From assembly GCA_963931865.1 (NCBI GenBank), contig OZ007511.1, positions 9,443,840-9,507,839 of the forward strand: a stretch of 64,000 bases of DNA, in the 5' to 3' direction. Positions 23,901-37,100 of the stretch are shown piece after piece. The DNA comes from Axinella damicornis (taxonomy: Eukaryota; Porifera; Demospongiae; Axinellida; Axinellidae). Position numbers and translations under genes: made by a program. Under the pieces are notes generated by a model, which ran no database searches, had not been told where the DNA came from, and saw only the letters and a program-made list of their open reading frames with translations. Positions within the stretch are counted from its first letter, which is position 1. Each line of letters opens with the position of its first letter.

Positions 23901-24884
23901 TTGCTCAAGTGTGTAAATTACTAGAAACTCTCCCATCCTCTCCCAATACTGTATGGCCTATCATCCCAGGAGTACCAACATGTGATGAAGAACCGCACCA
24001 CCTAGTGGAATAGAAGAAAGCTCTTGAGTGCTGTGCCCAGCCTGTTCGTGCCCACGAAGCCTCCTCAAACTGTCTGCATGCTGTCACCAAGGCAGATGGG
24101 TGTGTGCTACCTGTGGATCCACAAATATTGACAGAAGAGTAAGTCGCGTGTTTGTCATTTCCAGCCCCAAACTGGGAAATAGATTAACCGTGATAAGGAT
24201 GTAGGTGGAGTTAGTAAGTGCTTCTCCTTTATTTGAGTGAGTGGTGTAATGAACGTGTGGTGTTTGAAACTCAACTGCCATGACAGCTGTAGTGCTGGGA
24301 TGATACTACTGTTCTGCATATCACTTATTGCGAACTTCACATTGCCGATGCATCGATATATTGTGGGTGGGATTGGTATCAAACTAGTGCAGTAGCATAT
24401 GGCTCACACAACTGTGTTTTCACATAACAATTGACCACAGATATAAAGTGAAACTGGAACAGCACAAGTCATGTGAAAGAGATATGCACTCAATAATTGT
24501 GATATTGGGTTACAATGATATTATCGACATTAATTTTAAGTATGCCATATTGATATTGAATAGGTAGAATGAATAATATCGATATGTCGTCCCAGCACTA
24601 GATGACAGCAACAGAGGGATCGCAAGCCGCAAAGGGCATGCAAACGGAGGATCAGGTGTTCAGCCAAGAAATTACAAAACGCTCCTGTTGTTGACAACAG
24701 TCTGCAGGTGATGTGAATCTCTGCCACAGAACGTGGAACATGTACTCCTAGCATGTGTGTGTGTGTGCACATGTGACACTGTGTGTGAGTGCATGATGAC
24801 ACAGAGAGAAAGAGCTTGGGAGCACACCATAGAGAAGTCATGGGAAGGTTGTTAGGCACCTCTACAGTAGGGCATTTTGGAACT

Positions 24885-24890
<6 letters not shown>

Positions 24891-24928
<38 letters not shown>
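24891..24928. repeat. Poly(G) tract, 38 bp
   Basis: Uninterrupted G38. One of several such tracts in the window (also 34314-34336, 41173-41195, 51624-51654, 54553-54576). Confidence 0.95.
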
Positions 24929-24929
<1 letters not shown>

Positions 24930-26092
24930 GCCAGCAACTGGAAGGGAGAACAATGCAGTTTACTTTGTAGCACTAATTTAGTTTGACCGTGGAATAATTG
25001 CTTGAAGTTTTAGAGATGGTATGTTCAGCAGATTTCGACTTTTGAGCCTTGATCCTTTCATCTCCTTTTCTTCTCAGGAGGCGCTGCATGACTTGAGTCA
25101 GGAGGAAGAGGAGTTGAGGTGCGTTCCAAGTACCTGGGAACGAGCAAGGCCAAGGTAGGGCAAAGGCCAATATGAGCTTGAACTCTGTCAATCAGATGAG
25201 GGGGGAGGGTACAGAAAAGGAGGGGAAGGAGAGGGAAGGGAGGACTGGATGGGGAAGTGAAAGGAGAGGTAGAGATGCATGGGATAGGGGAAAGGAGATG
25301 GGAGGGATTTGTAACTTCAGCAATAATTGATCTTGAACACATTTTTACACTTCCCATTTCCACCCTGCTTGTCCTGTGAAGTGGAGCACAAGCTCCCATG
25401 GATTCTGCTCAAGAGGTGATTGTTCATTGTTGACCAGGAACAGAACCATTTTGAAATTGTATGGCACCTCTAGAGGTTCATTTTGGAACTCAGGGAGAGG
25501 GGGGAGAGTGAGCAGCTGGAAGGGAGAACAAAGGAAGTGGGACAGCCTCCCCCATTATAAATCTCAGTGTACAGTCCAGTCCTCTGCCATCAAGCTAGAA
25601 ACATTCCAGGATGACTCCAGCAACAATTCTCTGTTCTTCCTACAGCTTCAAACTCCTTCCTCATCAGCGGAGGTAAGAAGGTCATGTGACATTCACATGA
25701 AATTGCTGACCTGTGCATGATTATAGCAGGTTACATAACTCTCTCTCAAGATTCAGTGAGATGGGAGATAGTCTGTGACAGCCGCTTGATTCAGAGGTAT
25801 AGGATATCTCTTGTCTCCACATTGGAAGTGTAGACGAATCATTGTCCACCTTGTAAGATCATTAGACCTCGCAATATCCAAAAAAGTGGATAGGACGACT
25901 CCCCCCAGGTGATTACCATGCATTGTGGTATACTATGGACTGATGTTTAAGGCTGACAACCAATTGAAGCAACAGGCATGTACATGTACCTGTTTGTGTT
26001 GCTATGATAACAATTACTATGGCAACTTTAAACTTTTATTTTGTGCTCATCCCCTCTTCTCTCTCTCTCAACCATCCTTTCCCTCCTCCTCT

Positions 26093-26701
26093 TTAACCCT
26101 TTAAGCCCCATTGACGTCTATAGGCGTCATTTTGACCCTATGCACTCATAGGGCTTCTCGTCAGTCCAAAAAGAGACCAAAAAGTCTTCAGAGGGCCTAG
26201 GGACAATTTTGAGGGACGAACCCAAAAATTTGGTCAGATTTCGGCGCGCCCTCCCCACTAAACAAAAGGCAGGGGGGTTTCGAAAGGGGGGGCGGGGGCC
26301 CCCCCTTCGACTGTCGTGGGCGTTTTTTGATTTTAATGAGATTCATTGGCCCCAGGATATTTGATTCTAATGATATTCATAGACCCCACCCAGGGCCTCA
26401 AGAAAACATGCAAATTGGTGGTGTAAGGTGTGCCATCAGTCGGATCTGGCCCAAGTTTAGGGAAATGCTGGGCGAAAATCCGGCTGACATCCACATTTGA
26501 CCTCCGATTGCTGGCCTTGTGGGGGGTCATGAATATCATTAACGGTATTGCCAGAGGGGTCTCTCCATGTGTGCGGGCCCCACCAAGTTTGGCCGCTGAG
26601 GAGCGTATGCTGTGGGAGAGGAGTACCTACGAAAGTGGTGTGCGCTGAATGCATGAAAATGTGTTGTCTTGGTGGGAAGAATTCGGTGGTTAAAGGGTTA
26701 A
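26093..26701. mobile_element. TTAA-flanked nonautonomous element, copy 1 (609 bp)
   Basis: TTAA then CCCTTTAAGCCCC at the left; TTAAAGGG then TTAA at the right. TTAA duplications with CCC-starting inverted ends are the hallmark of piggyBac-type elements. The interior has no transposase. Confidence 0.65.
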
Positions 26702-26815
26702 TATGTGCATGGAGGATCAATGAATCTCATTAAAAATCGGCAAACCATCCCAAACTGGCACACAGTGCAAGTCTAGGCCGTTTTGAGGGCGAATTCTCAC
26801 CAACTATGAATCTCA

Positions 26816-27424
26816 TTAACCCTTTAAGCCCCATTGACGTCTATAGGCGTCATTTTGACCCTATGCACTCATAGGGCTTCTCGTCAGTCCAAAAAGAGAC
26901 CAAAAAGTCTTCAGAGGGCCTAGGGACAATTTTGAGGGACGAACCCAAAAATTTGGTCAGATTTCGGCGCGCCCTCCCCACTAAACGAAAGGCAGGGGGG
27001 TTTCGAAAGGGGGGGCGGGGGCCCCCCCTTCGACTGTCGTGGGCGTTTTTTGATTTTAATGAGATTCATTGGCCCCAGGATATTTGATTCTAATGATATT
27101 CATAGACCCCACCCAGGGCCTCAAGAAAACATGCAAATTGGTGGTGTAAGGTGTGCCATCAGTCGGATCTGGCCCAAGTTTAGGGAAATGCTGGGCGAAA
27201 ATCCGGCTGACATCCACATTTGACCTCCGATTGCTGGCCTTGTGGGGGGTCATGAATATCATTAACGGTATTGCCAGAGGGGTCTCTCCATGTGTGCGGG
27301 CCCCACCAAGTTTGGCCGCTGAGGAGCGTATGCTGTGGGAGAGGAGTACCTACGAAAGTGGTGTGCGCTGAATGCATGAAAATGTGTTGTCTTGGTGGGA
27401 AGAATTCGGTGGTTAAAGGGTTAA
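26816..27424. mobile_element. TTAA-flanked nonautonomous element, copy 2 (609 bp)
   Basis: Almost base-for-base identical to copy 1 (I noticed a single change, AAACGAAAG for AAACAAAAG) and in the same orientation 723 bp away. The 114 bp spacer is present once. Confidence 0.68.
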
Positions 27425-27783
27425 GGGCTCCCTGGGGCTCTAGGCTACAAGTTTACCTCCATAAGCTGGCCGTACCACAGATGCTCATCAGCAAAGCCAA
27501 CAGGTGAGAAATACAAACATAGATTATAACTTCTTTGAAAAGGCTCGGTGGAATGGGATGGTGGAATAGATTAGTGGAATCACCTTTGACTCTATAAAGT
27601 CTGTTACTATCATGATACTGTGACGTGTGGTATACAAGCTGAATGATCCTTTGCCAAGAGAACACACTGCATGCACTTGTGAATATCAAAAATGATTAGC
27701 CCTCCTTATTGGGGATGGATATCTGTGTGCAGAATAGATGGATAATTAGCATCAGTTCTTGTGTAGACTATCTGAGTATGTAC

Positions 27784-29506
27784 TACCGTAATGTACGTAT
27801 CAAGCGCCCACCCCCCTCTTCACGCGAAAGTTACTGCACAGGGTCCAAAAGCAGTGTAGTAAGGGCCCACCCATCACAAAAGTTTTGAGCAGCATTTCTT
27901 AACCTCTGGGCGAGGTTGTGCATTCAAAAAGGCCGTGAAGTATGAACTACGCGTGCTTTAAAGACGTGCGATCAATTTCTATGCGTGAAAAATGGACTTA
28001 TATATTCATAGCCGGTCATTGATATTCACAGCTCAAGGGGTAGTCACTTACATATGGCCCGTAGAAGCGTTTGCGACCGGGATCAAGATGGAATCAAGGC
28101 CTTTATTGGAGACGATCAAGCGATCAAGGTATTTTTTGGAGGCGATCAACGATCAAGATGTCCTCAGAGCGACAGTGCATCAACGCTGTTAATCTAGTTA
28201 TACCTTAGTCTCATGCCCATGCAGATCTCGAGCCAAAGTATGGGCGCATGACACTGACCCCACCTTCCTTACCATAATTCGCACTCGATCGACCCCTGTT
28301 GCGCAGGTACAGGTATGCGAAACTCCGTATACGTAGACTGTCACAAGAGCATAAACAGAGTAGTGCGACGGACGCTACCCACGCACGAAGTCGGCGTGTT
28401 GGCTACGTCTGTTCTCTCGTTGTGAATTCTTTGTCTGCTGAGGGTAGCCACAGTTGAAAGCGGCGATGGAAACCTTCAAGAAAATTTTGTATTGTGTGTT
28501 TTGCTTGGAGCTATTGATGATAACGTACAATTTTCAAGGTTTGATTTCTATATGTGACTTCGTCTCATGAACCCCAACACCTATGAACATGGGGGTGCAG
28601 TAGCAGCTGGAGGAAGGGTTGGTCTTTCAAGTGGTCTGTTTATGTTGGGTTATAACCCCACTAATTTGAAGCTCCAGGCATCTCAAGCCCTCCACCACAC
28701 CCCAGCAGAGTGGCCATAAATCTCCAGCCCAGATCCATGTCCAGAATAGACCCTGGCCGGGTCCACCCACTGAAGAACAGTCTGTCCGCGGCCGACTTTC
28801 AAACCACTGGCAATTATTACTGCACAGTGACTCGTTCCCAGGCCTCCACGCCCAGCTTTTGTCGCTTTCGTACTGCAAGTGACTGGGCGTAGAAGCCTGG
28901 GAACGATGCTAAGTGTTAATCCATAGGTTAATCACTAGTAGGTCTACATGTAAACACGAGTAAATCAGCACAGCTGTTTGTATGTGTACGTATACAGCAA
29001 GCCTCGTTCCCCAGCCCCGCCCCCGCCTAGCCTAGCATCTCACAAACGCTTCCAATTCCACCTCCTCCTCTGCTAGGGCTAGAGCTTCACTCCTCTACAC
29101 TGGGCCGTAAAATGGGCTGGCTAGTTCTGTCAATTTGCGAACACAACGTGCATTGCATTATAGAAAGGCGGGCCCACGGGTGTGACCTTTGAACCTCTGA
29201 ATCAAGCGATCAAGAGCTTCTGTAGACACGATCAAGCGATCAAGGCCTTTTTTGGAGACGATCAAGCGATCAAGGCCGATTTTCACCGATCAAGATTCTT
29301 GATCCCGGTCGCAAACGCTTCTACGGGTCGTATGTAAGTGACTACTCCTTGCAGCTTACTGCAGCGCTTGTTGTTTATACAGTGCTGAATGGGCAGGTGG
29401 GTACTACATGCCTAAGTAGTCTGAGTAGGCATCTAGCACCCATCCCCCTGTTCAGTGGCGTTCTATTGTCCCCAAACCCTGGGCGCTTATTACGTACTCT
29501 ACGGTA
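27784..29506. mobile_element. TACCGTAGAG-family element interrupted by a younger element
   Basis: The left part (27784-28034) and right part (29351-29506) together correspond to the copy at 15893-16303; the junction maps to the same GATATTCA-CAGCT-position. The ends are TACCGTAATGTACGTATCAA and the inverse TTACGTACTCTACGGTA. Confidence 0.62.
28035..29350. mobile_element. 1.3 kb element with 50 bp inverted ends and iterated GATCAAG motifs
   Basis: The left end AAGGGGTAGTCACTTACATA, then CCCGTAGAAGCG and GCGACCGGGATCAAG, is mirrored at the right end (to 29350). Subterminal zones carry multiple copies of GATCAAGCGATCAAGG. The flanks CACAGCTC and GCAGCTTA suggest an imperfect 6-8 bp duplication. 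Inserted into the older element. The middle (about 28200-29150) has no recognised protein. Confidence 0.65.
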
Positions 29507-30024
29507 TGTAGTAGCCTCCTCTTCCCTCCACTTCCTGTCGTGTGGTAAATCATGCAAGGTTATGCTTCCTGTACAAGGATGAATAGTTACAGTTTGATCC
29601 CAATCTAGAGTATAGGATAGTTTGTCTCACCCCTTGGACAAGAACACAAACATTCCTGGCACCGTGAAACCTGCCTTAGCGGTCACCTCCACATTGCAGT
29701 CAGCTTGGGAAAGTCCAGAAATAGAAATTTGAGCGGTACGTCACCTGCGTAATGCGTAATGGGTCACGTTGCTCCACCCCAAGCACACTATAGCACGCTA
29801 TAATACACTGCCAATAACGGCCACTGAGTACACGCGTGCATTGCGTACATGCACGCGTGCATTGCCAAACTGAAGATACAAAAATGAATATTTTACAATG
29901 CGTAAAGTCCATAGTTGTCTTTTTCATGGAACTTACTTGAATCGAAGTTGTTCAGTGTCACAAGAACATTTGTAATGAGGTCAATCACACTAAAACTTCA
30001 CATGACCGCTTTAGAGAGCGATGA

Positions 30025-30405
30025 GGCGTAGCTAGGATTATGAGACCGAGGAGGCATGGAGTTATCTGCGTGCGAAGCATGTAGCAAAAATTTCGAGCTA
30101 ATTGATTATTCATGAGTTTATTCGCTATTGTTTCCGCATGATTCACTCCGCAGTGCACACAAACAGTTGCTCTCTAAAATTAATGCTACAGCAATACGCC
30201 GGTGCCCTTACTGTCCCAGACTTGCAGCACTTATCCACGTTAGGAGTACGCCGGCTCATGGTCATGGTCAGCCTAGCTCCAGTCTCTGCCATCAGATCGA
30301 ACGCACATCGTACACAGAGTGTGCGAGAACTGTCTAGGACATGCCCGTCATTATTCAGAAAAGCGAGGAGGCAGCTGCCTCCTCTGCCTCAATGCTAGCT
30401 ACGCC
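30025..30405. mobile_element. Possible inverted-repeat element
   Basis: GGCGTAGCTAGGATTATGAG then ACCGAGGAGGCA at the left, approximately mirrored by TGCCTCCTCTGCCTCAATGC then TAGCTACGCC at the right. No target duplication identified. Confidence 0.4.
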
Positions 30406-30409
30406 CATG

Positions 30410-33400
30410 TCATCTGTACTATGATTGCAGCCACCTCTCTAATGCTTGAGGCCAAATATATTTGGCCCCCATGCAGGTGACCGCATTATACAGGTTCCAC
30501 TGTAACTGTTACTAAGAAGCTTTACACTGAGTAAATCAACCACAAAAATTGGCCTTGTGCTAAGTTAGAGCCAGCCACAGAATTAAAATTTCTTGTGCTA
30601 AATTGGATCATGTTTTCAACTGATCAAAGTACTACTCAATTTGCCTTATAAGGAGAGTGGACAACTAGAAGCTATAATAATGTTGGCTATAATACTGTCC
30701 AGTACGTACGTTGTTGAGTGTTCTGTGTCCATGCAACTGATAGCTAGTTGGCATTTGTGAACGTAGCGAGCTACCACCGACTGAAAGAGTGCATTTGTTG
30801 ATCATTCATGAATTTGTGAACTTGCCGCCAGCTGAGAGATTATACAACCTGCCCACCTCTTCTATTCAGTAAGCACCAATTAAGGTGTAATAATCTGCTG
30901 TGCAGGATTATGTCCGCGATACATTCAGAATGACCTTTTTGTTTGGGCTAGCGACCTGGGATGGCTGGGAATATGAATTGCTAGCTACTAGCCAGCTGAG
31001 AGTTTTGACACAGCAGATAACATTGTAGCCATGTAGCTATGTTGCAGCCATGTGATGACAAAGCAGAAAGCATGACAATGATGATGGAAATAGGCTACAT
31101 AATTTATATGGGCACAAATGCTGAGTATACAGAGTTCCCCTTCAAAAACGTAAGGCTATAAAAAAAATTGAATTGCTGCAGCAGCCTAGTTCTCAGGTAT
31201 CAAGTATCGTACATGTACCTTTGAATCTGCATGTGAATTGACGTTGTTTCAAGCATTATCCGAGTTTCAACCAATTAACCAATTCTCTAGAGGAAACTTT
31301 AAGCCTATATGAACCATCATAATAGTTCTATTGGGGACTTATACTTCATACAAGTGCTCTTGCAGCTATCCTATTTGTGACTCTAGCCACACCCACTCAT
31401 TACCAAGCCTTCAATAGTGAGTGCTCTCGGCCAACAACTGCCCATTAATTCAGACTGAGAAAAACCTTCATTGCTAGGGATAAAAAAACAGAAATAGGAG
31501 CAGGATCACCATGAGACCTGTTGCCATAGCTCTGGTGATAAAGAAGAATGCATGAATGCATGTTATGAATGCCTCATATACCAGTATAATTATTAACACT
31601 CACCCATTACACTGGAGTACACTTGTGATAATTATATAAGCTCTTCCCAATTGATATAATTATAGCTATACATGCATGATTGCTTTAACAAGGCACATGC
31701 AATGAAGAGTTCACAATAATAATAGCAATGTTATGCATGTTGTCTGGGTTGTACTTGTATATGAGCATGCAATAACAATAATAAAAGTTATGTATTCTGG
31801 GTTGTTAAGTTTTATGTTGCCATATTCACAAGCTACAATATAATGTACTGTCATTTGCATACTCAGCAGTAATTACCATGTGCGAATTATTATTTATGGC
31901 AGGAAGATTGCGCAATACATAGTTGCGCAATACCTAGTTGTACGGTGGATGTACGTGTGAAGTGCGAAGTGTTAATAGGTGTAGATGAGGTTCATCCCCA
32001 GGGAATCCACCTATTATGCTTGCATATAGCAGCTCATCCTACATCATTGTATAGTCATGCAATATGCATTAAATATTTTCATGGCCATTTTGATAGCCAT
32101 AATTGTAGTTCAGATCGACACAGCAGGCAAGTGAGTGTTAACTGGTTTGAACTTACATCTGAAACATTATTATATTATCCATTCCTGTGCAGGTACATGT
32201 ATATATACTCATAGCAATTATACAATGATAATAACAAGCACGCCATTTCTCACCTCCAGTGATTATTTCTTTGCTGTTTGATGAAGTTTCTGTGGATTTC
32301 AACAAAATGTAGTTTAATAACTGAAGGTTGATAATAATTATTATAGGCATGCACATTTAGTAATTCATGGATCCTATATAGGCTGTGCTAATCTTACATT
32401 ATTGCACCTTGTATACCATGCAGACCCCCCAATTTACTGGACGGTGCATGCATGGTGTGCTATACACTCCAACCAGGGGACAGCACAGTATTAACTGTAT
32501 ATACCACATAATATTATGCACATCATAATTATTTCTACTGTAGTTGACCAAACAGCACGTACTGTGAGCATGCATAGAATGTTGTACGAACAAACTAATG
32601 GAAACAGCATTAGACTCACTTCAGCTATATAAGAGTAACAACTGCAGGCTTCAAAACATACACACTCCAATCATTGCACGTTCAAAAACTGACACTTGCA
32701 AGTGATGTACATGGTATAAATACAGCAATAAAACAGTAACTAGTCATGTTGCAGATGAATAACCTCAGGACAAACACACCAGGGAATTCCGATTGTATTT
32801 AATGGGCCGAATGCTTGGGGATTCCCCAGCTTGACCATGATTACACTATAGATGATGTGGGCAGTGCTGATTGGTTGTGATGGTTGTATACAGCAGTCAT
32901 GTGTGTTCCACTTTTAGAATCTTGGGGGAATACCGTTTAAGTCAGGAATGAACTTGGCCAGGGTACAACTTCAAGCTCCCATAATAATTATTAGGTGACT
33001 TCAGACCTACTAAATCCACTACATAATGTTAAGAATTCTGATCATTTGTGGTGACACACTATACCGGCCCATATGACATCTGAGCAGACACTATACAGTC
33101 ATATTATTACTAGTGGAATGCAGGACATTGGGGGGCGAGCCTGAGTGAAGAGCATGCGCGTGCCGCATGGAGCAGTTGCATTCACATGACTGTGACAGGG
33201 CAATGAGCATAGGCCACAGAAATTATGCCCTAAACATACACTCGTGTACATCACAGCAACTGTGAGACAGGTTAGCGTTTGTAGCTGAAGCAGTCTAGCA
33301 CCAACATCACCGGCCATGGCGCCACGGTAGGTCCACGACTCTGAGCCGCAGTCACTGCCTTTGTCAGTGTCGCCACCGAGGAGGCAGAATGTTCATGGTG

Positions 33401-33600
33401 CTCTAGCCAATGTCCACGAGTGGTCTCTCCGTCTTTGTTGTCGTTATCGTCCGTCGAACAGGTAGCTAGACGGTTCACGATTCCTTGCATCGCGTATCGA
33501 GGTGCGTACCCGCGTATACTATAGAGCTCGTTGTTGAATTTGAATATTATTGTGCACGTGCGAGTGAAATTCGCAGATTTAAAATTTACGGTATTTGCAA
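30410..33600. other. AT-rich region without a supported gene
   Basis: Only short ORFs, none with a recognisable domain or splice structure. Several ATAATTATT-type stretches. I see nothing I can name. Confidence 0.5.
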
Positions 33601-33629
33601 GTTCCAAGCAAGCAAGCAAGCAAGCAAGC

Positions 33630-33904
33630 AAGGGGGTGACACTCCCATACGCGCTGTAGTCAGAGCTGCGACCGGGCTTATCAGCGAATCTTGACCCCGT
33701 ATACTAAAGAAAGGCTGCAGTCGCTACGCATTCTTCCGTATACTATCGGCGGTCAAGCGGTCAACGGCTGAAATACAGCGCAGTCAAACAGTCAAGAGTC
33801 TTTTTGCGATGCGGTCAAGCGGTCAAGCAGCAAAAATGACGGTCAAGATTTCTTGACCCCGGTCGCAGCTCTGACTATGGCGTCAATGGGAGTGTCAACC
33901 CCTT
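33630..33904. mobile_element. 275 bp relative of the iterated-motif element
   Basis: The ends AAGGGGGTGACACTCCCAT and the inverse, then GCTGCGACCGGG and its inverse, enclose iterated GGTCAAGCGGTCAAG motifs, a clear structural relative of 28035-29350. It sits between two AAGC microsatellite runs (about 33607-33630 and 33907-33930). Confidence 0.65.
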
Positions 33905-34124
33905 GGCAAGCAAGCAAGCAAGCAAGCAAACATACACACGCACAGCGCAATGAAGTCACGCTAGTGTGGGGCTCGCTCAGGCTCGCCCCAATGAGCATAA
34001 CAGCAACAGTCCAATAAGGTTCCTGTCATTTACACTTGCTTTACTCATTTACAGCAGATACCAATGTTGTGAAATGTATGCAGTGAAAACAATACATTCG
34101 AAGAGAATGCACAAATTGCTCTTT

Positions 34125-37100
34125 TTAGTGCAGTCTTGATAGGTCTTCGATCAGCTTCAAAACGTCCTCAACTTGAACTTCGACCTCCATGCCTTGTGCA
34201 TCATTTACCTAAAGAAGTAGACCAATTACAAACAGAATCAAATTCTGCAGTTTCAGAGGCAACCTCAGACAACACATTAGCTCAGTGCATTTTCAGGTCC
34301 TTGGGGTGGGGTTGGGGGGGGGGGGGGGGGGGGGGGAACCCTTCTCCTTCTGAGTCTGCTGGGGAAAACCAACTTGTGTTGTACCTTGATTCCTTTGCAG
34401 ACATCCTCCATCTGGGCCTGGGGCAGATCAAGAAACCTCTCCACCAGGTCTCCGTCAATGAACCCTTCAGGCATTTTTGTCCTGTGCTCTGTTCCGTACG
34501 AGCGATAGCTGTCCAACCAGGTCAAGGAAACAGAACTGCCACCATAACTGATCAAATAAGGGCGCTGAGAACCACAATTGGGAAATGAAATTAGGAGGTT
34601 GCTAGGCAGTGGTTGCTAGGCAATGGTTTCTAGGCAATAGTTGCTAGGCAATGGTTGCTAGGCAATGGTTGAGGACAAAACTATATGACCCACAACAGTG
34701 TAAACAACACTGGAGCTTGAGTGATTATACGCAAAAAGTGCATCATTAATTTACAAGTGATGAACTGTGGTAGACGCATAATTATGTGCATCATGGCAAC
34801 TGTTGAGCTTTCCCGTCAGAGGACAAGAGCAGCAGCTCAGCAACAGTACTACATGTACCCTTAAGATTCTCACACCGAGCATGAAGTTACCAAGTACACT
34901 AAAAATAATGTCAATATCAATTCCTGATTCTACCATGAAAGTATGATCATATCCCAGATCACATGAGCTATGAAATATAGCAGACCCAGCAGTAGATATA
35001 GAAGTAGATATAGGGACATGATGGTGGTAGATAGGTTTGCTTGTGAGTGATGGTTGCTAGGATACACCTCATGTTCGATGTTTCCCATGCTCTTGACAAT
35101 GCTTGCCATCTTATTCTGCAGTTTCATAAGCAGCATGAAGGTCTCTGAAGTCAACTGACCAATCAGGCCTGCAGCAAGGGAGGAGGACATACTTATACAC
35201 CAAACGTCCAGAAATAGACGGTTGGACAAATAGGGTCACACTCATGCTTTAGTCTGTTGAAATTGTTGCACTCCTGGTCGGAGATTAAATAGTTCATGTA
35301 ATGCGTAATGAGTAACTACTGCAATCTGTGACCATTCTGCGAAGATTCAGACACGCTCACTGCCACCTGTTGATACAAGTAGGGATTCCCAGGCCCGTGC
35401 CGTTTTGGTTGCATGAAGAATGCGGAGGGCCTGGTATCTTTCGTCACGTGTGTGATGTCAAGGGTAGAAAGGGGTAGAAAGACTGGAAGTTTAATGTGGG
35501 CGTAGTGTGTCTCAGAACAGCAAGAAGAACGAAGGTACCAGGTAACACACCACATGTATCTATCTAGCGGGGGGCGACTGTCATACTCACCGAGCGTTGA
35601 AAGTGTAGGTAGTTGAATAACACGCAAACGTAGCGTCCTCGTTCTGAAAATTTGCCATTTGTTGATTACGTCATACTCACGTGAGGAAATATACCAGGCC
35701 CTCCCCGCTTTACCGTACTGCAAGCGACGAAAAGCTGGGCGTGGGACTGGGAACGAGGCTAATGTATAGCCTCGTACCCAGTCCCACGCCCAGCTTTTCG
35801 TCGCTGCTTAGTACGGTAAAGCGGGGAGGGCCTGGTACATTTCCTCACGTGAGCATGACGTAATTGAAAAACCGCAAAATTTTCAGAACGAAGACGCTAC
35901 GTTTTGCGCGTTATTCAGCCATCTACACGTTCAACGCTCGGTGAGTATGACAGTCGCCCCCCGCTAGCTAGATACGTGTGGTGTGTTACCTGGTACCTTC
36001 GTTCTTCTTGCTGTTCTGAGGCCCACAACGCCCACGTTCAACTTCCGGTCTTTCTACCCCTTTCTACCCTTGACGTCACTCACGTGAGGAAATGTACCAG
36101 GCCCTCCCCGCTTTAACGTACTAAGCAGCGACGAAAAGCTGGGCGTGGGACTGGGAACGAGGCTAGCTAATGTACACATCTGCACATACAGCTGCACGCT
36201 TATGTATTCATAGTGCTGATTATGTAGTCCTGGTAAGTATATTCATGAAGCAGGGACACTTCTTTGTGCTAAGGCTGCAGAAATTCACATTGGTGGTGGA
36301 TGCCTGAGTAGTGTTGCCTTTCCATTGGCTGCCATTGCTTGCTTTGGCCGCCATTGTTTGCTTTGGCCATTGCAGGCAGCACATGAATTTCAAATCACTT
36401 ACATGCATGTTAGTACAAGCTAGTGGATGCAGTCATAATCTGCTAAAGTGTATACAAGATGAAAGGCATCAGGCTGAAAATTGAGCTCAGGAGTGAGTTT
36501 AGGGGAGCATACAAACCTCACATTCCAAACTGCAGTCCACAATCATACCACGTTCCTATTCAATTGATGTGTGTGATTGAAAAAAAAATGTGGCGGCATA
36601 CCAATGGCTCCGTGTACAGTGCCGTAGAGCAGAGGCCTCCCTTGTATAGGGGAGGGGGAGGAGCCTAGGGAACCTGCAGCAAAAGTTAAGGGAAAGAAGT
36701 ATAGTACAGTGCCAATATTCACAGATTGTCCTAGCCTCTACAACATTTATATTTTGTGGATCAACAATTTGGGTAACATGTGGTAGGGTCTGTTCAATGC
36801 TTTCCTTGAAGTTTTAGCATGCGTCTCTCCGCATTTACATCAGTGATTGGTTGGCTTCATTTTGTGGGAATAGTTTTTGTGAATCAACAATTCAGGTGAC
36901 CACGCCCACTGATGGGTAACACGGCTTGTCACAGCTATCCCATTCTCACTCCGCTCTGCTGCTCTACCAAGCCTTCTACTGACCGGTGAACTTGACGTAT
37001 GAGTCCTTATTGGAGGGGTACGCTGCTGTCCGTTGCTTTCCTTAGCTCTTTTAGCACACACCTCACTGTATTCGTATCAGTGATTGAGACTGATGGAACA

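Noticed and set aside
26333..27377. Pairs of identical 68- and 72-residue ORFs
   Set aside because: They lie inside the duplicated TTAA elements and overlap each other on both strands; no family resemblance.
30102..30398. 98-residue ORF
   Set aside because: Contained in a probable inverted-repeat element; no homology recognised and an overlapping frame is equally open.
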